Origin: Beta vulgaris subsp. vulgaris
Taxonomy: Eukaryota > Streptophyta > Magnoliopsida > Caryophyllales > Amaranthaceae
Direction of reading: 5' to 3'
DNA length: 64,000 nt
Assembly (NCBI RefSeq): GCF_026745355.1
Contig: NC_079202.1
Span: 39,039,543 to 39,103,542 of the forward strand
Below the pieces are notes generated by a model. The model did no database searches and was not told the DNA's origin. It saw only the letters and a program-made list of their open reading frames with translations. Shown piece after piece: positions 49,471 to 60,110 of this stretch; position 1 is the first letter of the stretch; the number at the start of each line of letters is the position of its first letter. The translations under genes were made by a program, and so were the position numbers.

Positions 49471-50199
49471 TTAAAGCAAGTGCATCCCACTAAAGCTCCC
49501 AAAGCTGAATGGTATCTGCACTCTCTTTTATTGAAAATTTTGGAGCATTGTTGGTGTGAATGTTGAGAACAAAATCCTTGACATCTTAAATCATGGTGGT
49601 GACGTTAGGTCTCTGAATCTAACTTATATAACTTTAATTCCAAAAAAGAAAAAATGTGAGTCTCATGTTGATTTTAGACCTATTAGTTTCTGTAATGTAC
49701 TTTATATGTTGGTGTCTAAAGTACTCGCTAACAGACTCAAAAAAAGTGCTCCCTCTTACTATTCATGAGTGGCATAGTGATTTTGTGTCGGGGAGATCAA
49801 TTACTAATAATTTTTTTACTGGCTTATGAGTGCTTCAACTATTTAAGAAAATATAAAAAGGGAGAGAAGGGTATCTGGGTCTTAAGTTGGATATGAGCAA
49901 AGCCCGTGATAGAGTTAAATGTCATTTTTTGGAGCAAATGATGACTAAACTGGGCTTTCCTACTTGCTTTGTGAATTTAATTCTTGATTGTGTTAAATCT
50001 ACTTCCTTCTCTATTCTTGTGAATGGTCATCCTTCTAGGACATATATGCCATCTAGGGGGTTGAGACAGGGTGACCCTTTATTTCCTTTCCTTTTCATCA
50101 TTTGTGATGAAGGTTTATCTACCCTCCTGCGTGATGCTGAAGCAAAAAATGAAATTCATGGGTTAAAAATTGGGAAGAAAGTGGATGTTATATCCTATC

Positions 50200-50668
50200 C
50201 AATGTTATCAGGATCGGGATCCTACTTTGGATCGTAGGGGTTGGTACAATCGAATCGGTGGGATCGGATCGTAAGATCCTACAATTCGGTGAAATAGAGA
50301 TAATTATACTAAAATAGTAGAGTGAGAATCTCATGTGAAAAATTTACACATATTAATAATGAATTTTTTAATTAGCAAATGATGATAGTTTTTCAATACT
50401 ACAAGATTGGAGTAACATGCGACCAAAATCTAATAGGAGAAATATAATATGTGAAATTACTTTATTATTTTTATACGGTAGGATCGGATCGTAGAGTCGT
50501 AGAATCGTAGAATCGTGTTAAAGATCCTACCATGTGATTTTTTGTGGTTGGACAGGATCGAAAGATCCTACAAAATTAAGATCCTACGTAGGATCGGGAT
50601 CGGTGAGGTGTTTCAGGATCGTAAAATCGTAAAATCGTAAGATCCGGATCGGGATTTTAACAACAATG
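50200..50668. mobile_element. hAT MITE, 469 bp, with GGATCG-rich ends
   Basis: Perfect 8-bp duplication atcctatc (50192-50199 and 50669-50676). The ends CAATGTTATCAGGATCGGG and, inward from the right, CATTGTTGTTAAAATCCCG share the CAwTGTT start. The terminal 90-150 bp on each side hold many GGATCG, GATCCTAC and CGTAAGATCC words. No ORF. It interrupts the LINE RT exactly at its catalytic strand. Confidence 0.88.
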
Positions 50669-51179
50669 ATCCTATCTATTTGCTGCTGATAGCTTATTGT
50701 TCACAAGGGAAAATGAGGAAGAGGTGGATAAAGTTTTAGACATTCTTTCAATTTATGAAACTACTTCAGGTCAAAAACTGAATATGGAAAAATTCAAAGT
50801 GTCTTTTAGCCGAAACATTGAACCAGAAAAGCAAGAAACTCTTCAGATGAAGTTAACTTTTAAGGCTGTTGAAGATCATGACAAATCTTGGTCTACCAAC
50901 TTTTGTTGGGGGTCCAAGAAATGGGTTTTTAAGAGTATCCAGGAGAGGATTCTGAAAAAAGTGAAAGGTTAGAAGGAAGAATTTTATCCCAAGCAGGAAG
51001 GGAAGTGCTTTTTTAGGCTATTATTGCTCAAGCTATTCCAACATATGCTATGAAATGCTCTGATATCCCTGTAAGCATTTTGAAGGAGATGGAGAAGATG
51101 TGTCGAAGCTTCTTTTAGGGGTAAAAAAGTGATGAGAGAAAGATGGTGTGGGTGTCATGGGAGAAAGCTTGTACTTCTA

Positions 51180-52725
51180 AAAGAGAGGGAGGATTGGGAA
51201 TGAGGCACTTGGGTGCTTTTAACAAAGCATGTTAGCTAAACAAGCATGGAGGGTGTTAAAGTATCCTAACTCCTTAGTGGCGAAAGTATTAAAAAATAAG
51301 TACTTAACAGATTCTTCTTTCATGAAAGTGAAAGTGAGCCCAATATCGAGCTGCACATGGAAGTCAATCTTGTCTGTTCGAAAGTTGTTGGGGAACAGGG
51401 TGCGAAAAGTTGTGGGAAATGGTGAAGGCATTGATATATGGGCGAATCCTTGGATCCTCTCCCTCCCTCGTTTCTGTGTCCTTCAAGCTGTGCAACCTGA
51501 TGAGGCTTCAAGATTGGTGAAAGAGGTGATGGTAGATGGTAGTTGGGATCAAGAAGAGCTGAAGAAGTGGTTGTCTCAATGAGAAATAGAAGAGATTATG
51601 AAGATTTTGATTCCTTTGCACCCATTCGAAGACAAGGGGACTTGGCACTATACCAAAAATGGAAAATTTTATGTTAGAAGTGCCTATTTTGTGGAGCTGG
51701 AAGAAAGAAAAAAAGAGCGAGAAACTTCATTTAGCAGGAATGATAGTGAGGTACGACACAATTTGTGGCGAGCCAATATTCCTACAAAGATACCCATTTT
51801 GGTTGGAAGGCCCTACATCAAAAACTACCAATGTGAGCTATCCTTTGCCAAAGAGGATGCGAGGTTGATAGTTGTTGTCCCATGTGTGGTCAACGCAATG
51901 AAACAATTCTTCATGCTTTGATAAACTGCCCTGAAGCGCAGAGTGTGTGGTGAATTTCTCCTTTGTGCTTGAATCCTCCAGTTGACTATGATGGTACGCT
52001 AATGGAGTGGGTTACTCACAACTCGAGGAATGTGAATGAAGACACCTAGTGGGACTTTCTATAGAGCTTGTTGTGGGGAGTTCGGTTGAGGAGAAATGAT
52101 TGGCTCTTTGAGAACCGAAAAATGGAGTGTTGGGATGTGGTTGAGCGAGCTGTGAGGTTAGTGTATGAATACGAAGCGGCCATGGAGGAGTCGAGCCCAG
52201 TTTTAGCCGAAGCAATTGGTGGCTCTAAAGTTTGGAAAGCTCCAGTAGTGGGTGTATTCAAAGTACATTCAGATACGGTACTCTTCGGTGATGGTAAGTT
52301 GGGCCTAGGTAGGGTTGTTCGAGATGATTTGGGTGAAGTGATGCTAGCTACCTGCGCACTGCAGGAAGGAGGAGGTGAGGTTGACATTGCTGAAGCTCTT
52401 GCGGCTCGTCACTTCATGAAGATTGTCTTTGAAGCTGGACTACGCAACTTAGTGTTGGAGAGTGATTGCTTAAAGCTGATTTCGCACCTCAACACAAGTT
52501 TGCAGGAGAACAAATAGCTTTGGTTTTATTGTGTCTGATATATTACGGCTAGGGAGCTCTTGTATCTCTTTATCTTTTAATCATGTTCGTAGGGAAGGAA
52601 ATAGAGTTGCTCATAAACTTGCCAATTTGAGCAAGGAGTATAGTGAGATGAGGGTTTGGATTGAAGAGTTGTCCAACGAGGCCATGTCATTTGTAAACGT
52701 TGACATGATTTCTATGAATGGTTAA
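51180..52725 (+). pseudogene. LINE-A zinc-binding linker (zf-RVT) and RNase H-like domain
   Basis: 51229-51579 holds LAKQAWRVLKYPNSLVAKVL and the WKSIL...RKVVGNGEGIDIWANPW block of plant LINE C-termini. 51598-51920 holds the GTWHYTKNGKFYVRSAY segment and Cys residues of a zf-RVT finger in shifting frames. 52230-52515 and 52531-52722 are an RNase H fold with FKVHSDTVLFG, VLESDCLKLISHL and FNHVRREGNRVAHKLA. In the usual V(N)xDG(A) start the second acidic context is altered (VHSDTV). Stops at 51580, 52049 and 52515. Confidence 0.75.
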
Positions 52726-53029
52726 GTGGTGTGATGTTCCCCTAAAAAAAACTAAAAAATAATCGTGATTCATGATGCCAAATGAACCCTACCATGCCCG
52801 GTATGGCTGTATGCCTGTATCTGTATGATCTTTTTTTTTTTATAAACGTAGCATAGCATAAAAGAAAACAGCTTAAGGATGAAAATTAGAGCTGGATCAA
52901 GAGACAGGTTTTCCTCATGATGTTCAGGAGGAGTTAAAGATTCTAGTTCAGAATTTAAAATAACAATACAGACGGGAGAGGGGTTAAAAATGTCTTCAAA
53001 CTCAAAGGACTCTCTAATGTCCTTCCTTG

Positions 53030-56000
53030 CTTCCTTGGCCATGTGATCTGCCAGCGTGTTGAAATCTCTCGCTCATGTCTAAGGGAAAGGCCTCTTCCTT
53101 GGTCTAACAATGTCCTGTAGATATTTAATACTTTGGTTAGTCTTGATTTTGTTCTGCCTTGGTTATAAATATCTTCTACTGCTCTTTTACAATCAGTAGC
53201 AATGATAACATTCCTCCATCCTTTCCTTTCGGTCCATAGAAAGCTTTCTTTGATTGCCATGACTTCCGCTTCATAGGCTTCTTCCAAGTATAGTTTTTTC
53301 TCAAAGCCAAGTATCCAAGTACCATCATGACCTCTGCAGACTCCACCCAAACCTGATACAAAAGAGCTAGCCACAAAGGAAGCATCAACGTTAATTTTTA
53401 AAAAATTAGGCGGAGGGGGTAACCAAGAAGTGGTGCTCGGAGAATGATTTGGAGGTGGTAGAGAGGTGTTTGGTTGAGAAAAGAAACATTCTTGAGCAGC
53501 CCAAGTGATCTCTTTGATGCATACATCCACTTTTTTATTAATTTTTTTGAAAATCCAAAAGTTTCTTCTAATCCAAAGGTGCCATAGAGTGAAGGTGAAG
53601 ACAACGTTCCATGGTACTTTTAGGTTAGTTATTTCCTCATTTTTCAAATTCACTCTAATCCAACTCTTGAAGTCCGTTTGGTTCGACGTTCTACTACCTC
53701 TTAGGTTATCCCAAATTTCTACAGCCCTAGGACACTCTTTGAGAACATGGGACACACTTTCCGTTATATCAGCACAAAAGGTACAAAACTTTGAAGTGCT
53801 ACATCTACGGAAAAACAGGTTGTCATTAGAGGGGATTCGGTTCCACCATACTTGCCATAGAAAAACTTTAATTTTGGGGTGGCCGGGAGCTTTCCAAATT
53901 AGGTTCCAGTCCAATACGGTTTAGTCCTTTGGGTTGAGGGATAAAGAGTTGGTTTCACTTCGGTTCAGGTGCGAGAAAGCTTTTTTTGAGTCAAAAGTTC
54001 CAGAGTTAGTCCAACTAGAGAAAGTTGTATCTGGTTCAGGGGGGAGAATTTTTTCTTTAATGATGAGTCTAATTTCAAGGGGAATGGAAATGGGTAACGA
54101 CTCGAAAGGAATTTTGTTGTCAATTATAATGGAGTCCAGGTTTGCTAGGTTATCCGTACGATTTAGGGGGCCAATCAAATAACTTCTTAGAGGTCTGTCA
54201 CCTACCCAAGTGTCATTCCAAAGACTCGTGTTATTACCCAGCCCCGGGTCCCAGCGAAGGCTATCCTTGTACAGGTTCCAACCCTTTCCTATGTCCTTCC
54301 AGATGAAAGAACCTCTTTTGAAACTAAGTGGTTCGTTTCTTTTAGCAATATATTTTTCAGTCATGAATTTCGTAGCCCAGTTATCCTTATTATCCAGAGT
54401 CCAACACAGTTTCATGAGGCCGAGAAGGTTCATGTCAAGGTTTCTTCTAAAGCCTAGTCCTCCCACTTCCTTTGGTTTACAAACTTTATCCCAAGCAATC
54501 CAGTTTATTCCGCTCGATTCAGCCGAAGATTTCCAAAGGAAGTTGGCCGATATACGATCCATCTTGGTTAATAGTTTTTTTGGAAATAGGGTACCTTGCA
54601 TACAATATCTGGGGATAGCTTGTAACGTGGAGGAAATAAGGATTATTCTACCTGCTTTTGAAAGGCAATTCGATTTCCAGGAGGCTAATTTCTTTGAAAA
54701 TTTGTCAACAATAGGCATTAATTTCAACATAGAAGGTCTTTTATGGGAAAGGGGGAAACCTAAGTATGTACCCAGGTCCTCGGCCGCAGCAACTTCTAGT
54801 TCTTGTTCAAACTCATCTCTCATGTCAACTGGAGTGTTAGGGGAAAAGTAAATTTTACTCTTTTCTGTATTCATTTTCTGACCGAACTGTAAAAAGAACT
54901 CGTTTAGGGTACTGGAAACTGCAGCAAGGGTGGACAAGGAGGCTTCCCCATAAAAAATGAGGTCATCTAGGTGGGTAATTTCCATTTCCCCCCCTCTAAG
55001 TTTAAAGCCTTTCCAACTCTTTTGAGCGTGAATTAACTTCGAGAGCCTCTCCATGCAGATAATGAAGATATAGGGGGATAGAGGATCGCCTTGGCGGATC
55101 CCACGTGAAGGATAAAATTCTGGAGAATGATTACCATTGATGATAATGGAGGTTTTGGACGAGGAGATGCATTCCATGATTAAGGCTACGGATTTTTATT
55201 TAGACCAAAATCCGCCAGAGCCTCTCTAATGAAGCTCCACTCCAGCCTGTCATAGGCTTTTTCGAGATCAATTTTCATTGCGAAAAGGCCTTTTTTCCCT
55301 TTTTTCTTGTTCATGGAATGAAGAATTTCAGAGGCCATGATGAAATTTATTTCCGTTCCTCTCCCAGGGATGAAACTGTTTTGGTTCGGGGAGATGTTTT
55401 TAGCGAGGCTATCCCTGAGGCGTGCTACAAGGATTTTTGCAATTATTTTGTAGCTTGAGTTAACTAGACTTATAGGTCTAAAATGTTGGACTTTTTCCAG
55501 GTTTGTTTGCTTGGGAATTAAGACAACACAGGTATGATTAACGTTAGGGGGCATTTTCCCAGATGTAAAAAACTTTTCAACCATGGACACATAATCTAAA
55601 TTAATAACATCCCAAATTTTTTGAATGAAAATCGCATGAATTCCATCCTTACCTGGGGCTTTCAAGGCACCTAAGGCAAACACGGCGTCTTTAATTTCCG
55701 AATTAGAGGGTGTATTCGAAATATCCAATGAGTTTCCCTCAGCGAGAGACAAGTTATGGACCGAAGCGATTTTTTCCGTTTGGAATAAATTCCTGAAGAA
55801 TTTTGTGAACATTAACGAAATCTCCTCTTTGTCCCAAACTTCTCTACCACACTCCTCTTTTAGGAAGCTAATTTTGTTTCCGTTTTTTCTAATGGTGGCG
55901 GAAGTATGGAAAAACGAGGTATTTCTATCACCTTGCATAAGCCAATTAGATCTAGCCCTCGTATTCCAGTAACATTCTTCCTGATCAAGGATGGAATCAA

Positions 56001-56996
56001 GGTCTTTATTCAGGTTATTTTCCAACTCCAAGAGATACGCTTTCCTCGGGTCTTTATCTATGGCCAATTGGATTCCATTAATTCTAGCTAGGAGATTTTT
56101 CTTTTTAACAAAAATATTCCCAAAGGATAATTTAGCCCAATTCCAAATCACATTAGAAATCTTTTCAATTTTTTTTAGAAATCCATAGAATCTAGATGCC
56201 AATTAGAGATCACTAGGCGCTCAAATTCAGGATCAAGAAGCCACATTGGTTCGAGCTTGAAAGGTTTCTTTTGGGTTTTTCTAGCAGGAAGCGACGGTTT
56301 AGTGTTGAGGAAAATTGGGTTATGGTCGGAGGACAACCGAGGGAGGTGAAAAATTTCAGTGTCTGGATAGGTAGCCAGCCAATCTTGGTTACCCCACACC
56401 CTATCTAATCTTTCAAAATTAGGTCTTGCTTTCCTTTTATTGAACCAGGTAAAACACGGGCCCGAGAAGCCAAGGTCAATTAAACTACAATTATCCATAG
56501 CATCCTTATAAGCCTTGAGTCTATGTTGCTTTGGGGGTCTACCACCCCATTTCTCAGAAATATTTGTTATCTCATTAAAGTCACCCAAGCAGATCCAGGG
56601 ACGATCAATAGAAGAAGCTAGAGAACTCAGCCAATTCCATAATTCTAACCTGTTCGCATACTTCGTACTTGCATAAACGGCAGTGATAAAAAAGAGGGTG
56701 TTTGAAGAAAATACCTGGACAATTCCATGAATGGCGCGGGATTCTTTCCTTATGGGGGAAAAGGAGATGACTCCTGAATTCCACATAATTAAGATCCCTC
56801 CGGTGAGACCAATGGGCTCGACCATCTCGACGGCATTAAGCGGCAGATCGTCACAAATTTTTTTGGCATTCTCCAAACCAATTCTAGTTTCAGTAATTAT
56901 GATTATTTCCGGGTCATGATCTTTAGTGAGTTGGCTTAAGTTCCTTTTGAACGCGGGCCTTGCTATTCCTCTAGCATTCCAGGTAAGGATTTTCAT
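53030..56996 (-). pseudogene. LINE-B ORF2: endonuclease, reverse transcriptase, RNase H
   Basis: Starts MKILTWNARGIARPAF at 56996. Endonuclease residues are visible: ITETRIG, ICLGDFNEI, SSDHNPI. A frameshift near 56195 is followed by the RT with APGKDGIHAIF, VVLIPKQTN, FRPISLVN and DLEKAYDRLEW. A second frameshift sits near 55186. SRGIRQGDPLSPYIF follows, but the catalytic strand reads THLDDLIFYGEA, lacking the three residues before DD in the usual HLMFADD. One TAA (53921-53923) precedes the linker IWKAPGHPKIKVFLW and Cys/His finger CTFCADITESVSHVLKEC. RNase H follows with INVDASF and ATDCKRAVEDI, and another frameshift near 53050. Confidence 0.9.
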
Positions 56997-57003
56997 TTGG
57001 TTT

Positions 57004-57327
57004 CTAAGGTTTGAGAGGGAGAGCAACTCTTCTCGAGTCTTCGATGGGATTTTCTTTTCCAGATCGAACCATTCTTGGTTCTTCCTGCTGTAAAGGCACT
57101 TCTGCTTTGCCTTTATCTTCACTACAGCCAATCTCCCTTCGCTTCCTACTCGTTTTCCCCATTTGATGTTGATTGATAACTGGGTCGCAGGGTTCTTTAA
57201 TTGCGCCACCTTCACACTGTTTGTTGCACTTCCTATAATTAGCGCCAGCCAATTTTGCGAAATAAAGAGGAGTTCTCTTAGCCTCGAAATTACGGGGACT
57301 GGATCTACGAATGGCAGGAGTTCCCAT
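57004..57327 (-). pseudogene. LINE-B ORF1 C-terminal tail
   Basis: An open stretch of 107 codons rich in Lys and Arg ends eight bases before the ORF2 start, the position of ORF1 in plant L1 elements. It has KCNKQCEGG and KRREIGCSEDKGKAE but no recognisable RRM or zinc knuckle, which would be in the truncated part. Confidence 0.55.
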
Positions 57328-57355
57328 GGTACTGTTGCCACATCTGTATGATCTT

Positions 57356-57514
57356 AAGAGTTAAGAGTTAACCAAAGAAGAGGGATATACGCATTGCGTG
57401 TGCCAGGTGGGTGGTGTCCAAACACGTCGTACACAAAACTCAACGCATACAAACTCCAAAACCAGAAAAATCTCAACTCTCCACTTCAAAGTTGAACCCA
57501 AACAACAACCAACC
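57356..57514 (+). promoter_or_regulatory. Proximal promoter and leader of the MFL1-like gene
   Basis: Only 159 bp separate the LINE-B target duplication from the start codon. It contains AAACACGTCGTAC (ACGT core, near 57420) and a CCAGGTGGGTGG stretch. No clear TATA box is visible; GATATACG near 57384 is the nearest candidate. Any further upstream elements have been moved 4.5 kb away by LINE-B. Confidence 0.4.
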
Positions 57515-58717
57515 ATGGAAGCTCGAATACCCTCTTCATCAATGTCATTTCTCCCTCTTCCTCCATCACCCCTCAATTCAACGCAACCAACAACCCCTGA
57601 TTTCGATTTCAACACTGTCTTCTCTCACCTAAATTCCGTCCTCATCTCCCCCAAATCCCCCAAAACTCAAAAATCCGCCATTAATGTCTCCCTTCCCCAT
57701 TTCCTTTCAACCTCCATTTCCACCCAACTCAAACTCCAAAACCCAGAAATACCCACCTCTCAAAATCCCCTAAAAACAACTCTAAAAACCACTCTGAAGA
57801 ACCTCTCAGTATTCGAACGCGCGTTCATCGGCGCATGCGCAGGAGGATCCGCTGGCGCGTTTACATATGTCTTCCTGTACCCACTTGAAACCGTAAAAAC
57901 CAAGCTTCAGACAAAAGGAGCAAGCCAAGTTTACAAAAATACCCTCGACGCCATTGTTAAGACCTTCGAAACAAAGGGTATTCTAGGGTTTTACAGTGGT
58001 GTTTCAGCTGTACTTGTGGGGTCCACTTTTTCATCTGCTGTGTATTTTGCAACATGTGAGTTTGGGAAATCACTCTTGTCTAAATTTGAGAATTACCCAC
58101 CTGTGTTAATCCCTCCTACTGCTGGTTTAATGGGGAATGTTGTGTCTTCTGCAATAATGGTGCCTAAAGAATTGATTACTCAACGAATGCAAGCTGGTGC
58201 AAAGGGGAGGTCTTGGGAGGTTTTGCTTGGAATTTTGGAGAGAGATGGGGTTTTAGGATTGTATGCTGGCTACTCAGCTACATTGTTGAGGAATTTGCCT
58301 GCCGGGGTTTTGAGTTACTCGACGTTCGAGTGGCTGAAAGCGGCGGTGCAGAGAGAGAAAGAGAGGGAGAAGTTGACACCATTGGAGAGTGTTTGTTGTG
58401 GTGCATTGGCGGGGGCGATTTCCGCCTCGTTGACTACTCCATTGGATGTAGTTAAGACTAGGTTGATGGTTGGGGAGGCTGTTAATAAGGTTGCTGCTGC
58501 TACATTTACTGGTGTTAGTGCTACTGTTAAGCAAATTTTGGCTGAGGAAGGTTGGGTTGGTTTTACTAGGGGTATGGGACCTAGAGTTGTTCATAGTGCT
58601 TGTTTTTCTGCTATTGGTTATTTTGCGTTCGAGACCGCCAGGCTTGCTATAATGGAACAGTATGTTAAGCATAAAGATCAGTCTAAGGAGGAGATGATAG
58701 CTACCACTCCTCTTTAA
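57515..58717 (+). CDS. MFL1: Mitoferrin-like 1, chloroplastic (mitochondrial carrier family)
   Basis: An intact single-exon ORF of 400 residues. The start MEAR at 57515 matches the family; the frame is also open upstream to an ATG at 57398, but that would add 39 unlike residues. The first about 120 residues are Ser/Thr/Pro-rich, consistent with a plastid transit peptide. Three carrier repeats follow with the signature PxxxxK: PLETVKTKLQTKGASQVY, PKELITQRMQAGAKGRS and PLDVVKTRLMVGEAV. Conserved FYSGVSAVLVGSTFSSAVYF, GLYAGYSATLLRNLPAGVLS and GFTRGMGPRVVHSACFSAIG make the assignment to plant mitoferrin-like proteins strong. These sit in the chloroplast envelope and are linked to plastid iron uptake. 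There is no frame damage although LINE-B lies just upstream. Confidence 0.93.
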   Translation: MEARIPSSSMSFLPLPPSPLNSTQPTTPDFDFNTVFSHLNSVLISPKSPKTQKSAINVSLPHFLSTSISTQLKLQNPEIPTSQNPLKTTLKTTLKNLSVFERAFIGACAGGSAGAFTYVFLYPLETVKTKLQTKGASQVYKNTLDAIVKTFETKGILGFYSGVSAVLVGSTFSSAVYFATCEFGKSLLSKFENYPPVLIPPTAGLMGNVVSSAIMVPKELITQRMQAGAKGRSWEVLLGILERDGVLGLYAGYSATLLRNLPAGVLSYSTFEWLKAAVQREKEREKLTPLESVCCGALAGAISASLTTPLDVVKTRLMVGEAVNKVAAATFTGVSATVKQILAEEGWVGFTRGMGPRVVHSACFSAIGYFAFETARLAIMEQYVKHKDQSKEEMIATTPL

Positions 58718-58910
58718 TCGTGATGGTTTCGGATGTGAGATGATGGTGTTTGGTAAACGGTGATTCTCTTGATGCCATTTTTTTTTGTATTTAGAAGTAC
58801 TTCATGATTTTGTTTTTCTTTGGCTTAAACTTCAATTTCATTATGTTGATTAGGTGCTTTCAGTAGGTTGATACAGTTGTAAACATCCAACTTCAAAGAG
58901 GAGAATTATT

Positions 58911-58916
58911 AATAAA
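58911..58916 (+). terminator. Probable polyadenylation signal of MFL1-like gene
   Basis: AATAAA 194 bases after the stop codon, in a TTATTAATAAATGCAAG setting typical of plant near-upstream elements. Confidence 0.5.
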
Positions 58917-58929
58917 TGCAAGTGTATTT

Positions 58930-60110
58930 TCATGATCTTTTCAGTGGTGCTACTAGATAACAAGTATGAATTTTGCAAGGATGACATGATGAATGCAACT
59001 GTAAAGGAAACTGAAAAGGCTTGTTTGTACTAATATCGTGATAAAAAGAAAGCTCAGCATTTTCTAGAAGTAGTTCTTGTTTACATATGGCACCAAATTG
59101 GCCTTGATATACTATTGGTTTAATTCACAATTTGGCAATCCTCTGCCCTCTTTAAAGTAGAAGAAACGGATAAAAAGAGCTAAACCTAACAATTTTGCTG
59201 GACAATATTGACATTAATGGATGTTTGCTTGTAGCTTCTCTTGTTAGTTTGCAGAAGCATACCTTGCAGCACTCCTTTCACATGTTTGTCTGCCATGGTG
59301 TAACTCTTGTATTTTATATCTTGTACACGCCAGATAATATGCACTAGAGCAGCTAACAAGGAGCATACTTGGCTTAGCTTCTTGCACTGTACTTTCTTGT
59401 TAGCACCAAATTGTAGCACTATATCCATCAAAGTATCTCCTGTGATGCTATTTGCCACTGTCTCTGTTTCTCAAGTTCTAATTGCAAAGAGATCTGAATC
59501 TACTAGTGAAGCTTGGAAGTGTAGCATGAATACCGCTCTTCCTTTTGATGTTCATAATAAAGCTTCCACAAGTTACAAGCACACCTTAGATAGGTTATTC
59601 CTGGCTGGTCTGTCCCCTTCCCAGATCCTGATTTGCAAATTGATGCTCGACATTTGTATTTTGTTCATGTGGTATATACCACCAAGCTTGGGCTTTCTTC
59701 TTTGTAGAAGATGGTGCTTTTAGTGCAAGTGCTTGTATTTTTTTCTTTTTTCTAAATGAGGGAGGGGGCTTACTCGTGGCATGCTAATTGTATAACTTAT
59801 TGCTGCTCTGCTGACTAATGTTTCAATTTTCACTTTGCTTTATTAGTGCAGATGCTGGCGCTTCTGTAGAATATTTAATCTGAGTTGTAGTCAGAAGCGA
59901 AAGGTGGAATAGGAGAAGGGCCGGGTTTCAACTTCGAAGGTTCATAGTTATGTCAAAAGGAAGCTGTTGATGAATTTATACATGGAAAGAAAAGGTTTCT
60001 TGTTCTTCTTTTTGCTTGACATGCCTTTAACATCGTTTTGTCAGAAATCTCGCAATGAAAACTAAATCTCTGTTTTTTAGTTAGTGGCAGAGTTTTGATG
60101 TATCCAATCA
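58930..60110. other. Intergenic region with one unrecognised ORF pair
   Basis: Open frames overlap on both strands at 59186-59723. The minus-strand one (ANSITGDTLMDIVLQFGANK and on) is hydrophilic and looks protein-like but matched no family I know. It has no good start or splice context. A minus-strand AATAAA (59837-59842) could serve the PHD gene. Confidence 0.4.

Larger units (their letters stand above)
48560..51130 (+). pseudogene. LINE-A reverse transcriptase remnant
   Basis: The N-terminal part (48570-48800) runs to EVHEAL, joins after the MITE to KQVHPTKAP, and continues with TLIPKKKKCESHVDFRPIS (49630-49690). Then come MDMSKARDRV (49887), SRGLRQGDPLFPFLFIICDE (50053-50110) and, across the hAT MITE, the catalytic YLFAADSLLF in place of FADD. 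The thumb region follows to 51130. Several stops and frame changes are present. Confidence 0.8.
47570..52755 (+). mobile_element. LINE-A: L1-type LINE, 5'-truncated, interrupted by two MITEs
   Basis: It begins in the endonuclease domain and continues through RT and an RNase H-like domain. It ends before an A-rich tail (AAAAAAACTAAAAAATAA, 52745-52762). Removing the two MITEs (48807-49470 and 50200-50668) with their duplications restores the reading frame at both points. ORF1 is missing. Target duplications of the LINE itself were not identified. Confidence 0.8.
52833..57341 (-). mobile_element. LINE-B: L1-type LINE with poly(A) tail and 14-bp target duplication
   Basis: The 3' end is an oligo(A) tail (T run 52831-52840 on the plus strand). 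The 5' end lies at 57341 inside the ORF1 tail, a typical 5' truncation. ATCTGTATGATCTT occurs at 52819-52832 and 57342-57355, the target-site duplication. ORF2 is almost complete: endonuclease, RT, zinc-binding linker and RNase H. Only a few breaks separate it from an open frame, so it is much younger than LINE-A. It inserted 173 bp upstream of the MFL1-like start codon, in opposite orientation. Confidence 0.93.

Noticed and set aside
54210..54851. 213-codon plus-strand ORF, and other long ORFs opposite LINE-B
   Set aside because: They are antisense shadows of LINE-B ORF2 and have no independent family resemblance.
57398..57514. N-terminal extension of the MFL1-like protein by 39 residues
   Set aside because: The open frame continues upstream to an ATG, but the extension is unlike family N-termini; MEAR at 57515 matches the usual start.
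58274..58672. 132-codon minus-strand ORF
   Set aside because: Antisense shadow of the MFL1-like coding sequence.
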